Below, piece after piece: positions 13,418 to 21,549 of a stretch of 27,581 nucleotides of DNA. Under the pieces are notes generated by a model. It was not told where the DNA came from, ran no database searches, and was given only the letters and a program-made list of their open reading frames with translations. This stretch comes from UBA4656 sp002405525. GTDB taxonomy: Bacteria > Pseudomonadota > Gammaproteobacteria > Xanthomonadales > Ahniellaceae. Each line of letters opens with the position of its first letter. Positions within the stretch are counted from its first letter, which is position 1. The stretch covers positions 1 to 27,581 of the forward strand of contig DAIMGT010000050.1 in the NCBI GenBank assembly GCA_036723735.1, written 5' to 3'. The position numbers were made by a program, and so were the translations under genes.

Positions 13418-15768
13418 CAGGCTTCCACCTCCTCTTGCGCCGCCAGCCGCACCACCAGATGCAGGCGGTTGCGGCCGTCGCTGCGTTCGTACTGCACGGA
13501 CTCCGAGAGTTCTCTCACCAGCAGCACCCCGAGGCCACCGATCTCGCGGTCGTCGAGGTCGGCGTCGAGGTCCGGCAAGTCGTGTTCCAGCGGGTTCCAG
13601 GCCGTGCCGCCATCGTCGAACAGCAGGTGCAGGCGGTCGCCCTCGCGGCGCGCTTCGACGCGGATCGTGTCGCGCCGGCCGTCGGGGTAGCCGTGGCGCA
13701 CTGTGTTGCTGAGCACCTCCTCCATCAGCAGCGCGACGTCCTTGCGCACCGCCTCGGCCACACCCTCGTCGGCAAGCGCGTCGTCCAGCGCCGCGCCGAG
13801 CACGGGCAGCACCGCGATCCGGTTCGGCATCTCGAGCAGCACCGGAGGCCGCTCGACCGGCGCCGGCACCGCGACCGGCTCACGGCGCAGCACCAGCAGG
13901 GTCAGATCATCGTGGGGGGCGGCGCCACCGGTGTGCGCCGACACCGCCATGGCGAGCCGGCCCAGCAGGGCCTCGGCGCTGGCCGCGCCGCCGTCCAGCA
14001 CCGCGTCGACACCATCGTCGCCGAGCGGTCGCCCGGCGGCGTCGGGCGCTTCGGTCAGGCCGTCGGTCCAGCTCAGCAGGGCATCGCCCGGCTTCAGGCG
14101 CAGGTGCCACTCGGCGTACTCCACCTCGGACTCGAAGCCGAGCGCGGGTCCGGTATCCATCGACAGCCGCTCGATGCGCCCATCGACATGCAGCACCACC
14201 GGCGGGTCGTGCCCGGCGCTGGCCAGGGAGAGCGTGCCGACGTCCACGTCCAACACCCCGCACAGCACGGTGGCGAACATCTCGCTCGGATTGTGGCGCG
14301 CCGCCTCGGCGGCGACCACCGACAGCACGTGACCGGGCGACTCGCCCTGCCGCGCGACCACCTCCAGCAGCGTGGCGATCCGCGCCATGAACAGCGCCGC
14401 CGCCACGCCTTTGTCCGACACGTCGCCGATGTAGAAACAGGCGTGCCTGTCGTCGATCCTGATCACGTTGAAGAAGTCGCCGCCGACCGCACGCGCAGGC
14501 TCCAGCAGACCCGCGATGTCGAGGCGTGGCGAAACCTGCAGCAGCGCTTCGCGGCCCGGAACCATCGACTGCTGGATGCCGGCGGCGATCGACAGTTCGG
14601 CGTCGATCGCGCGCCGGCCGGCGATGCTCTGGGCGAGCTCCTCGCGCAGAATCGATTCAGTGGCCAGGTCGTCCTGCAGCCGTCCGCAGGCACTGCCGAA
14701 GCGCTGCGCCATGCGCGCGAAGGCCTCTTCCAGCCGAGCCAGTTCGCGGTCGCGCGCGCGGATCGCGGTGGGCTGCGGAACATCGGCCATCGACAGGTGG
14801 TCGAGGCGGGCGCCGAGCTCCTGCAGCGGCTTGACCACGCGCCGGCCGTGTATGCGCCCGGCCTGGGCGGCGAGCAGCGCAACGGCGCCCGCGAACAGCA
14901 GGAGCAGCGCGAGGTCGAGCAGTCCGCGTCGGACGAGATTCCAGCGCGGCAGCATGGTCAAGACGCGCCAGCCTTGCGGCGTGCCATGCTCAGAAACCAG
15001 GGCGCCGCCCAGCGGCGCGTCCGGCAGGCGCAGCGGCACGAAATGCGCCGCGTTGCGCGGCGTCGACGCGAGCCACGCGAGATCGGACAGCGGCTGCGCC
15101 ACTGCGAACGGCAGACCGGGGCTGGCGTACACCACCCGCCGGTCGGCGTCGAGCACCAGAATCGCCACGTCCGGCTGAGCGGCGCTGGCCAGCAGATTCC
15201 CCAGGTCAGCGAGGCGGATCGCGCCCTGCACCACGCCGGCGAATCGCCCGTCCGGGCCCCGGATGGGCGCGCTCACGGCCACCCGCCGGTCCTGCCCGGA
15301 ATGACGGTCCTCGACCACACCGGACACGTAGCCTGCGCCGGTCGCGCGCGGGATGCGGAAGTAGGCCCGATCATCGATATCGACGCCCGCCCGGTCGAAG
15401 GCGCGCCCATCGTCGCGCACCGGCGGGACCGCGCCGACCAGCATGCCCCGGGCGTCGGCGGCCTGCAGGGTCACGAAGCCGGCAACGGCGGCCCGGGTCT
15501 CGGCCAGCGCGCGCTGCACGTCGTCGCTGGACGGCGACGCACCGAGGCGGTCGGCCAACTGGCGCATGGCCGCCAGCCGGCCTTCGAGCAGCAGGGCGGT
15601 GGCGTTCGATGCGGCCTGGCTCGCAACCTGCAAGGTCTCCGCGCCATGGCGCTGCCGCGCTGCATGGTCGGCCGCCGCGACCAGCACGCCGAAGGCCACC
15701 ACCGGCAGCGTGCCGAAGGCGATGAACGCACTCACCAGGCGGGCGTGGAGGGTGGGCTGGGAGTCCAT
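13417..15768 (-). CDS. Membrane sensor SpoIIE-type phosphatase with C-terminal HATPase kinase
   Basis: A 783-residue signalling protein that joins opposing activities. It has TM1 (about 11-33), a periplasmic Cache-like sensor (34-280, with DDRAYFRIP and SGVVEDRHSGQDRRVAVSAP), TM2 (281-304), HAMP (305-360), a coiled-coil linker, PP2C/SpoIIE (about 395-630) and an RsbW-like HATPase (about 645-775). Phosphatase metal residues lie in GGDFFNV (429-435), IGDVSDKGVAAALFMA (447-462), WTDGLTEAPD (567-576) and HDDLTLLVLR (619-628). The HATPase shows EEVLSNTVRHGYP (N box), DDGGTAWNP (718-726) and GGLGVLLV. ATG 15768 opens directly before the first membrane segment. It overlaps the STAS gene by one base; a periplasmic ligand probably shifts the phosphatase/kinase balance on the STAS protein. 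The ligand is unknown. Confidence 0.92.
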   Translation of the reverse strand: MDSQPTLHARLVSAFIAFGTLPVVAFGVLVAAADHAARQRHGAETLQVASQAASNATALLLEGRLAAMRQLADRLGASPSSDDVQRALAETRAAVAGFVTLQAADARGMLVGAVPPVRDDGRAFDRAGVDIDDRAYFRIPRATGAGYVSGVVEDRHSGQDRRVAVSAPIRGPDGRFAGVVQGAIRLADLGNLLASAAQPDVAILVLDADRRVVYASPGLPFAVAQPLSDLAWLASTPRNAAHFVPLRLPDAPLGGALVSEHGTPQGWRVLTMLPRWNLVRRGLLDLALLLLFAGAVALLAAQAGRIHGRRVVKPLQELGARLDHLSMADVPQPTAIRARDRELARLEEAFARMAQRFGSACGRLQDDLATESILREELAQSIAGRRAIDAELSIAAGIQQSMVPGREALLQVSPRLDIAGLLEPARAVGGDFFNVIRIDDRHACFYIGDVSDKGVAAALFMARIATLLEVVARQGESPGHVLSVVAAEAARHNPSEMFATVLCGVLDVDVGTLSLASAGHDPPVVLHVDGRIERLSMDTGPALGFESEVEYAEWHLRLKPGDALLSWTDGLTEAPDAAGRPLGDDGVDAVLDGGAASAEALLGRLAMAVSAHTGGAAPHDDLTLLVLRREPVAVPAPVERPPVLLEMPNRIAVLPVLGAALDDALADEGVAEAVRKDVALLMEEVLSNTVRHGYPDGRRDTIRVEARREGDRLHLLFDDGGTAWNPLEHDLPDLDADLDDREIGGLGVLLVRELSESVQYERSDGRNRLHLVVRLAAQEEVEA

Positions 15769-15942
15769 GGGCAGGGTCGGCGGCCGGCGCGCGAGCGATC
15801 CTGAAAGATCCTGTCCAGCGACGGGCCGGGCTCCCACGCGCGGCACCGCGGCGCGTCCGGTCCGGCGCCGGACCGGGCGCGCGGTCACGGTGCGGCGATG
15901 CGCGCGCCGTTATCATCGAACCGCTGACGAAGGTTGACCCCG

Positions 15943-16563
15943 ATGATCCGGACTTGCGCTGCCCTCGCCTGTTGCCTGCTGATGCTGCCGACCGGTGTCG
16001 CAGGCGCTTGGCCTGCGCCGAAGCCGGGCGCGGGCCCGAAGACCCTGGTCGACGTGGGCTCGCAGTGCGAGGATCTCTCGGCCGAACCGATCACCTACGG
16101 CACGCTGTACGAGATCCCCGGCAGCGGCCTGCCCGGTGGCGCGATCGACATGCACGATGTCTGGTTGGCCGGCGGCTGCGTCGGCTGCCACAACGTCACG
16201 GCGATGGGCCAGTTGCGGCTCGACCAGCCGGAGAACGCGGGCTACGAACTGGTCTCCGCGCTCAGCTACCGCAATCCTCAGATCCTGCTGGTCGAGCCGG
16301 GTCAGCCGGAAAACAGCCTGCTCTACACCATGCTCAACTGCATGCCGTTCGAGTCCTACCCGGTGATGCCGCCGGCGCTGGATGGCGCGTCGCAGCGCAT
16401 TGCCCGCCCGCTGCGCGCGCTGGTGTACGACTGGATCCAACAAGGCGCGCGCGGCTTCGACGAGGACGGCAATCCCTACAGCGACATCCTCTTCCGCGAC
16501 CAGGCGGAAGGCACCCGTCTGCAGCGGCTGTTGACCACCCCGCCGCCGATGGCGACCCGTTGA
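15943..16563 (+). CDS. Secreted CxxCH monohaem cytochrome-like protein 1
   Basis: A 206-residue exported protein. The signal peptide spans about 1-21 (AALACCLLMLPTGVAGA). It holds one haem c motif, C79-V-G-C82-H83, and a likely methionine ligand in Y-P-V-M142-P-P. Extra cysteines at 42 and 133 could form a disulphide. The layout (CxxCH near the middle, then PENSLLY and VMPP, and a VYDWIQQGA helix) resembles the small cytochrome c domains found with DUF1800/DUF1501-type proteins. The start is ATG 15943; a TTG 9 bp earlier lacks ribosome-site support. Fourteen bp separate it from the second cytochrome gene, so they form one operon. The pair converges on the DUF1501/DUF1800 operon. Its redox partner is inferred, not shown. 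Confidence 0.75.
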   Translation: MIRTCAALACCLLMLPTGVAGAWPAPKPGAGPKTLVDVGSQCEDLSAEPITYGTLYEIPGSGLPGGAIDMHDVWLAGGCVGCHNVTAMGQLRLDQPENAGYELVSALSYRNPQILLVEPGQPENSLLYTMLNCMPFESYPVMPPALDGASQRIARPLRALVYDWIQQGARGFDEDGNPYSDILFRDQAEGTRLQRLLTTPPPMATR

Positions 16564-16577
16564 CCGGAGACAGCACC

Positions 16578-17129
16578 ATGTACCGACTGCACCACCTGCC
16601 GATGATCGCGCTGCTGTTCGCCGCCGGCACGGCCCACGGCGGGCCGGACGGCCGCGCGCCCTGGGTGTTCGACCTGCCGAAGGGCGGAAGCAACTGCACG
16701 CCGTTGGCGACGGTGCCCGACGACACCCGCTACGACGTCGACTTCGAGGCCGACATCCGCCCGCAACTGGACAAGCTGTGCTCCAACTGCCACGTGAACG
16801 GCGCCTCGGGCGGGCTGAACATGAACTTCAACAACGCACGCCTGAACCTGATCGGCGCCAGCGAGACCGGCACGCCCGCCAGCGGCAACGGCGCGCGCCT
16901 GCGGGTGCGGCCGTTCGTGCCGACCGACAGCGTGCTGTTCGAGAAAATCAACTGCGCCACCCCGCCGTTCGGCGGGGTCATGCCGCCGGGCGGCGGCGCC
17001 CCCGTGCTGCTGCAGAAACTGGTCCACGACTGGATCGCGGCCGGCGCGCTGATGCCGGGCTCACCCGGCGGCGACCGGCTGTCGGCCGGCACCTTCGAGC
17101 CGATCGTGCGCCCCGGACCCGCACCCTGA
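16578..17129 (+). CDS. Secreted CxxCH monohaem cytochrome-like protein 2
   Basis: A 183-residue exported protein with a signal peptide (about 1-20). After a Cys at 40, the mature part reads V-D-F-E-A-D-I-R-P-Q-L-D-K-L-C68-S-N-C71-H72, which is the opening of planctomycete-type cytochrome c domains. The candidate distal ligand is M135 in G-G-V-M-P-P-G-G-G. It then has LLQKLVHDWIAAGALMPG, a helix like that in the upstream paralogue. Shared order and spacing of CxxCH, MPP and DWIxxGA suggest the two genes arose by an old duplication. GGAG lies 9 bp before ATG 16578. The DUF1501 gene converges from the other side, with 54 bp between the stops. Confidence 0.78.
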   Translation: MYRLHHLPMIALLFAAGTAHGGPDGRAPWVFDLPKGGSNCTPLATVPDDTRYDVDFEADIRPQLDKLCSNCHVNGASGGLNMNFNNARLNLIGASETGTPASGNGARLRVRPFVPTDSVLFEKINCATPPFGGVMPPGGGAPVLLQKLVHDWIAAGALMPGSPGGDRLSAGTFEPIVRPGPAP

Positions 17130-17183
17130 GCCGGCGTTCGCCGACACGGCTGCTGCAGCGCCGGGCCGCGCCGCGGACGAGGC

Positions 17184-18869
17184 TCAGGTCACGCCGGCCA
17201 GCATCCCGGGGACGATCCGGCTGTTGTAGGCCATCACGGCCTGGTTCGGATGCGCGCTGGCGAAAGTGCCGATGTTGGGGAAGACCGTCGGCAAGTCGGT
17301 ATTGCTGACCCCCATCCAGCGCGCCAGCGTTCCGGCGTACTGGTCCACCGCCAGGCTGGGCAGGAACTCGCCGCGGCTGAAGCACTCGCCGAGCGCGTCG
17401 GGCGTGGCGCCGAACTGGCGGTTGAGCAACTGCAGCGGATAGCGGCCGAAGACCTGGCCGCCGGCCAGCGGGCCGCCGGCCGACTGCGGCGCGCCCATGA
17501 TCATGCTCACCGAACCCCAGGCGTGGTCGGTGCCGTTGCCGTTGGAGTTGATGGTGCGCGCGAACTCGCTCTGGGTGAAGGTGAGCACCTCGTTGAGCAC
17601 GCCGGCGTAGCCCGTCACGGCGTCCAGCGCAGTCAACGCGGCGTTGAAGCCGGCCATCGCCTGCGAGACCTGCTGCAGCAGGCCCTGGTGGCCCGTGTAG
17701 ACGTAGTTCGGCGGCACCGGGTCCGGGGGCACGGCGGGGATCTGCCCGTCGTGGGTGTCGTAGCCGCCGGTGCGCACGAAGTAGATCTGGCGGTTGGCCT
17801 GGATGCTGAAGCCTGGCGCGCCGAATCGGCTGACCGCGATCATCCGCGCGACCTGGCGCAACTGCTGGCCGATGCCGCTGTTCGGGATGTTGTTGACCGC
17901 GGTGTTGAAGGCGGCGAACGCCGGATTGGCGGCCAGCGAGGTGATCGTGGCATTGAGCGACACGGACAGGTTCAGCGAGCGCGCCACGATGTCGCCGTAC
18001 TCGCGGCTGAAGGCCTGCGGATAGGTTTCCGCGAGCAGGGCGTTGAGCACCTCGCGCCGCTTGGCGCCCGCCGGATCGGTCGCGTTGTAGCTGCCGAGCG
18101 CGGTCGCGGGGACGGTGGCGCTGGTGGACAGGCGGTAAGGAAACAACGTCTGCCCGCCCGGGTACTGGCCGACCAGGAACCGCGTCTGGCCGGTGATCGA
18201 AATGCACGGCGACAGTCCGCTGGCCGGGTTCACGCCCAACACCTGGCCCGCCACGCGCCCGCCCCAGCCGTTGGGATCCGACACCGAAGCGCCGCCGCCG
18301 ATCTGCCAGAGGTTGGTCTGGTCGTTGTGCGAGTAGAGCTGCGGCGGCCGCTTGAAGCTGGTGAACGTCTGGCGGCGCAGCGGCTCCACCAGGGGGCCGA
18401 CATTGGCGACGAAGGACAGGCGGCCCTGGCTGTAGAGATCGGCGATGCCCTGGCACGCCGGATTCACGGCGTACTGGCCGCCGTTGAGGCCTATGGCGGG
18501 CGGCAGGAAGGCCGGGGAAGGCCGGGTCGACCCGGGCGGCAACAGGCCCAGCGCCGAGGAGTTGCCCTGGAACTGGCCGCCGCGCGAGGTCACATACCAG
18601 CCGTAGGGCGTGGGCTGCTGGCCCGTCAGCGGGGTGCGGCCGGCAACCGGAATCTGGGTCGAATTGTCGGCCGGGATCAGCAGGTTCCAGGCGTCGTTGC
18701 CGCCGTCGAGGTTGATACACACCAGGGCCCGGTAGCCGGTGGCGCCCTGCGCCAGCGCGGTGCCCATCAGGCTCAGCTGCGGCACGAAGGTGGACGCGGC
18801 GCCCGAAGCGGCGAAGCAGGCCGCGCCCTTGAGAAAGTCGCGGCGCTTGTCGAAGTGGATGCGGGACAT
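17184..18869 (-). CDS. DUF1501 family protein, Tat-exported
   Basis: A 561-residue protein with a twin-arginine signal (R9-R10-D-F-L-K, then an Ala-rich hydrophobic stretch to ALAQ at 41), so it is probably exported folded, perhaps with a cofactor. Family marks are CINLDGGNDAWNLLIPAD near the start, VRTGGYDTHDGQ in the middle (the GGxDTH metal-site-like motif), and SEFARTINSNGNGTDHAWGS near the end. DUF1501 proteins share the alkaline-phosphatase/sulphatase superfamily fold, but no activity is established. ATG 18869 lies 10 bp after the DUF1800 stop; the two are co-transcribed, as in many genomes. The length fits the longer proteobacterial members. Confidence 0.9.
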   Translation of the reverse strand: MSRIHFDKRRDFLKGAACFAASGAASTFVPQLSLMGTALAQGATGYRALVCINLDGGNDAWNLLIPADNSTQIPVAGRTPLTGQQPTPYGWYVTSRGGQFQGNSSALGLLPPGSTRPSPAFLPPAIGLNGGQYAVNPACQGIADLYSQGRLSFVANVGPLVEPLRRQTFTSFKRPPQLYSHNDQTNLWQIGGGASVSDPNGWGGRVAGQVLGVNPASGLSPCISITGQTRFLVGQYPGGQTLFPYRLSTSATVPATALGSYNATDPAGAKRREVLNALLAETYPQAFSREYGDIVARSLNLSVSLNATITSLAANPAFAAFNTAVNNIPNSGIGQQLRQVARMIAVSRFGAPGFSIQANRQIYFVRTGGYDTHDGQIPAVPPDPVPPNYVYTGHQGLLQQVSQAMAGFNAALTALDAVTGYAGVLNEVLTFTQSEFARTINSNGNGTDHAWGSVSMIMGAPQSAGGPLAGGQVFGRYPLQLLNRQFGATPDALGECFSRGEFLPSLAVDQYAGTLARWMGVSNTDLPTVFPNIGTFASAHPNQAVMAYNSRIVPGMLAGVT

Positions 18870-18879
18870 GGCGGGCTCC

Positions 18880-21213
18880 TCAGCGCTGCGTGCTGTATTC
18901 GGGCGAGATCGCGACGAGGTGCATGAGATACAGCGCCTTGCGCCGCTGGCGCGCCGCCCGGTCGCCGCCGGTGGTGCCGCCGGCCCCGCCGTTGAGTTCC
19001 GTGTTGAGGCTGTCGAAGTCGCCGGTCTCGCCGGGCGCCGGCACCCGCGGACAGCGCAGCACGCTCATCAGCCGCCACTTCATGCCCGGCTGCGGGCTGG
19101 CGCAGTCGATCGCGGCGAGGTCGGCGCCACCCATCGTGCCGCCCATCATCCGGATGTTGAAGAAGTTGATCAGCGCCATGTCCTCGGCCACCGTGGGCGG
19201 TGCGCCGCCGGCGTTGACCGCCACCACCGCGGGGATGGCGTCCACCGCCGCCTGCGGGAAGTAGGCCCGGCTGTTCACATCGGTTGCCGACGGCACGGCC
19301 AGCACGCCGTTGCTGCAGTTGCCGCCGTAGCCGTTGCAGATGCGGGCGAACAGCTCGTTGGCGGCGGCGATCGCGCTCACCTCGTGGATGATCTGCAGTT
19401 CGGGCGAGAACAGCCCGGCCTGCGCCACCTGGCCGGGCTGCCTGTAGTCCGGCTCGTAGAAGTTGAACACCGACGGCGCACCCAGCGGGCGCTGCTCGAA
19501 GAAGTCCTGCGGCGCCCGGTTGCCCCAGCGGCGGACCCCGGCCTGCCCGGCCAGCGGGTTGGCCTCGCCACCCTGCGGGTTGGTGGCGGGGATGACGGCC
19601 GTGTTCGGCGACAGCGCGCCGAAGTGGCGCCACAGGGCGACCTGCTTGAGCAGCGGCTCGCGCACCTTGCCGAAGTTCACGCTGGTGGCCGGGTCGTCGA
19701 ACGGCCGACGCGCCTCGTCGTCGAGCAGGATCGCGCGCACCACCGCCTTGAGGTCACCGCGTACGCCGCTGCCGTTGTTGATGAAGGCCGCCGCCACCCG
19801 CTGCACGTAGCCCGAGGTCGGGTTCGACGTGACCAGGCGCTGGATCAGTTGCCGGGCCACCATCGGCGGCGTGTTCGGATGGTTGAACAGCAGGTCCAGC
19901 GAGGCATTGACGTTGCCTTCGCAGTAGTCGATGCACGCCTGCTGCTCGGCGGGCGACAGCGAGGTTGCGTTGTCGGGCAGGCCGTTGTTGACCGCAATCT
20001 GGTGACAGTTCAGCGGCACCGAATTGAGGAAACTGGGCCCGATGGTGAGGGTCGCGTTTGCGCCACTGGTGCCCAGCACCAGCACCTTGTCCGGCGCCGG
20101 CGTGCCGGGCGGCAGGTTGAAGGTGTCGACATCCGTTTCCAGCGGATTACTGGAGTTGTTGTTGCTCTCGCGCCCGTTGTCGTTGTAGCGCGGGTAGCAG
20201 ACCATCGGCCGATACCAGTCCGGATGCTCCAGCCCGCGGCTGGTCATCACGATGTCCTCCGGCGGGTTGTTGGAGAACAGTCGTCCGGCTGCGGTGAAGC
20301 GACAGGCGATGCCGGTGCAGGCGGTCTGGTCGTTGGTGCCGCAGTTGCGGTTGAGGGTGACCCCACCGACCACGCTGGCGCCCTGGGTGCAGCCGTAGGA
20401 GAGGCCGGTGTAGATGCGGGCGAGGCCGGCGATGTCGTCTTCGCCGTAGGTGGTGCGCAACGCGCCCGGATTGGGGTTCAGCTCGTCGGGATAGGTGGTG
20501 TAGAAGTCCCCGCCGCGCACCAGCAGGCCGATCGAGAACAGCTGCATCACCTCGCGCGCGTAGTTCTCGTCCGGCTGCACGCCGTTGTTGCCGGCAGTGA
20601 AGGTGGGCGGAGTCGTGCTCGAACGGACCAACTCGAACTTGCGGTTGCGCAGGGTGGTCAGGTAGCGACCCATCATCGGGCTGAAGGTGGCTTCCTGCAT
20701 CAGGGTGCGGTAGTTGCCGAGCGCATTGCGCACCAGCAGGTCGTTCCACTCCGCCATCTGGACTTCGCGGTCGACCAGGAAGGCGTCGCGGTCGGAGGTG
20801 ATGATGATCTGCCCCAGCGCCCACGCCACGCGCTGGCGCACCTGGTCGGGCGCGTTCACCGCGACGTCGAACCAGCGATGCAGGCGGTCGTCCTGGGTGA
20901 TCGTGCTGCCCGCGGGCAGCGACGCCGCGTAGGCCTCCAGCCACGGGCGCGCCAGCGTCGCGGTGGGGTTGTCGAGCTGGGCGTCCAGCCACCCCGCGAG
21001 GCTCTGAGCGCGCACGGCCTGGATGTCGCTGGCGGTGGCGCCGAAGGTGGCGCGGTTCAGGAAGCGGGCAGCCTGCGCGTCGGTCGGGAAGTTGAACGGC
21101 AGCTCCAGCGAGTCGTTGAAAATCGCGTCCTGCGCGTGAGCGGGCGCCATCCCGAGGCCGAGGCAGGCCCCGGCGAGCAGTACGGACGAGCGCAGGATCC
21201 GCTGGGCGAACAT
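18880..21213 (-). CDS. DUF1800 family secreted protein
   Basis: A 777-residue exported protein. A Sec signal peptide covers about 1-27 (VLLAGACLGLGMAPAHA). The mature N-terminus reads QDAIFNDSLELPF, then DUF1800 begins: ARFLNRATFGATASDIQAVRAQSLAGWLDAQL. Other family motifs are DENYAREVMQLFSIGL and GDLKAVVRAILLDDEAR. The middle (about 270-420) is an insert with several cysteines in N-R-N-C-G-T-N-D-Q-T-A-C-T and similar stretches, likely disulphide-bonded. The start is set by AGGGGGG 6 bp before ATG 21213; the in-frame extension upstream to 21507 is Arg/Pro-rich and overlaps element C. It leads a two-gene operon with DUF1501. The family is widespread and biochemically undefined. Confidence 0.9.
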   Translation of the reverse strand: MFAQRILRSSVLLAGACLGLGMAPAHAQDAIFNDSLELPFNFPTDAQAARFLNRATFGATASDIQAVRAQSLAGWLDAQLDNPTATLARPWLEAYAASLPAGSTITQDDRLHRWFDVAVNAPDQVRQRVAWALGQIIITSDRDAFLVDREVQMAEWNDLLVRNALGNYRTLMQEATFSPMMGRYLTTLRNRKFELVRSSTTPPTFTAGNNGVQPDENYAREVMQLFSIGLLVRGGDFYTTYPDELNPNPGALRTTYGEDDIAGLARIYTGLSYGCTQGASVVGGVTLNRNCGTNDQTACTGIACRFTAAGRLFSNNPPEDIVMTSRGLEHPDWYRPMVCYPRYNDNGRESNNNSSNPLETDVDTFNLPPGTPAPDKVLVLGTSGANATLTIGPSFLNSVPLNCHQIAVNNGLPDNATSLSPAEQQACIDYCEGNVNASLDLLFNHPNTPPMVARQLIQRLVTSNPTSGYVQRVAAAFINNGSGVRGDLKAVVRAILLDDEARRPFDDPATSVNFGKVREPLLKQVALWRHFGALSPNTAVIPATNPQGGEANPLAGQAGVRRWGNRAPQDFFEQRPLGAPSVFNFYEPDYRQPGQVAQAGLFSPELQIIHEVSAIAAANELFARICNGYGGNCSNGVLAVPSATDVNSRAYFPQAAVDAIPAVVAVNAGGAPPTVAEDMALINFFNIRMMGGTMGGADLAAIDCASPQPGMKWRLMSVLRCPRVPAPGETGDFDSLNTELNGGAGGTTGGDRAARQRRKALYLMHLVAISPEYSTQR

Positions 21214-21470
21214 GTGAACCCCCCTGGGTAAGGCTGCCGGCCGGCACTTTGGGCCTGAGCATAGATCCTCCTGCGCAGGCCCGGCGAGACCCGCGTCACA
21301 GTACGATCGCGGCCGGGGACGAATCCGGCCCGCGTTGCTCGCTGTCCTGACGGCGCCGCTACAGGGGGACCGGGCGGGCTGCGGGGCGAACGGGACCGGA
21401 CGGCTTTCCGGACCGGTGGGATGGCGGTCGGCGGCGGCGCGGGTCGCGGCGTGGGCGTGGATTCCGCCTG
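21214..21470. other. Upstream region of the DUF1800 operon
   Basis: Together with element C this is a gene-free stretch of about 330 bp. It should contain the promoter of the DUF1800/DUF1501 operon. A TATGCT hexamer on the minus strand near 21260 has no -35 partner, so I make no promoter call. No ORF is convincing. Confidence 0.45.
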
Positions 21471-21549
21471 CAGGGTGTCGGGAAACTCCGGGGCGCGCAT
21501 GCGGCATCCCTGCCGCACCCTAACCAGGGTGTTTCTCGACACCCTGCTA
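21471..21549. repeat. Palindromic intergenic element, family C
   Basis: About 79 bp with inverted ends: CAGGGTGTCGGGAAAC from 21471 and CAGGGTGTCGAGAAAC read inward from the right. The right end is a hairpin, AGGGTGT, TTCTCG, ACACCCT (21526-21545). Another hairpin, TGCGGCA, TCCC, TGCCGCA, occupies 21500-21517. The hydroxylase gene stop codon (TAG, 21549-21547) is one base from the terminal hairpin. Its design matches the terminal hairpin of family A. Confidence 0.75.

Noticed and set aside
13165..15804. Long plus-strand open frame antisense to the SpoIIE/HATPase gene
   Set aside because: Composition is Arg/His/Gln-rich and motif-free, while the opposite strand holds complete phosphatase and HATPase motifs. 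The same applies to the long plus-strand frames at 17250-18926, 18739-21231 and 23763-26444.
15911..15916. TATCAT as a -10 for the cytochrome operon
   Set aside because: It matches 5 of 6 positions, but nothing resembling a -35 is at 16-18 bp, so I did not call a promoter.
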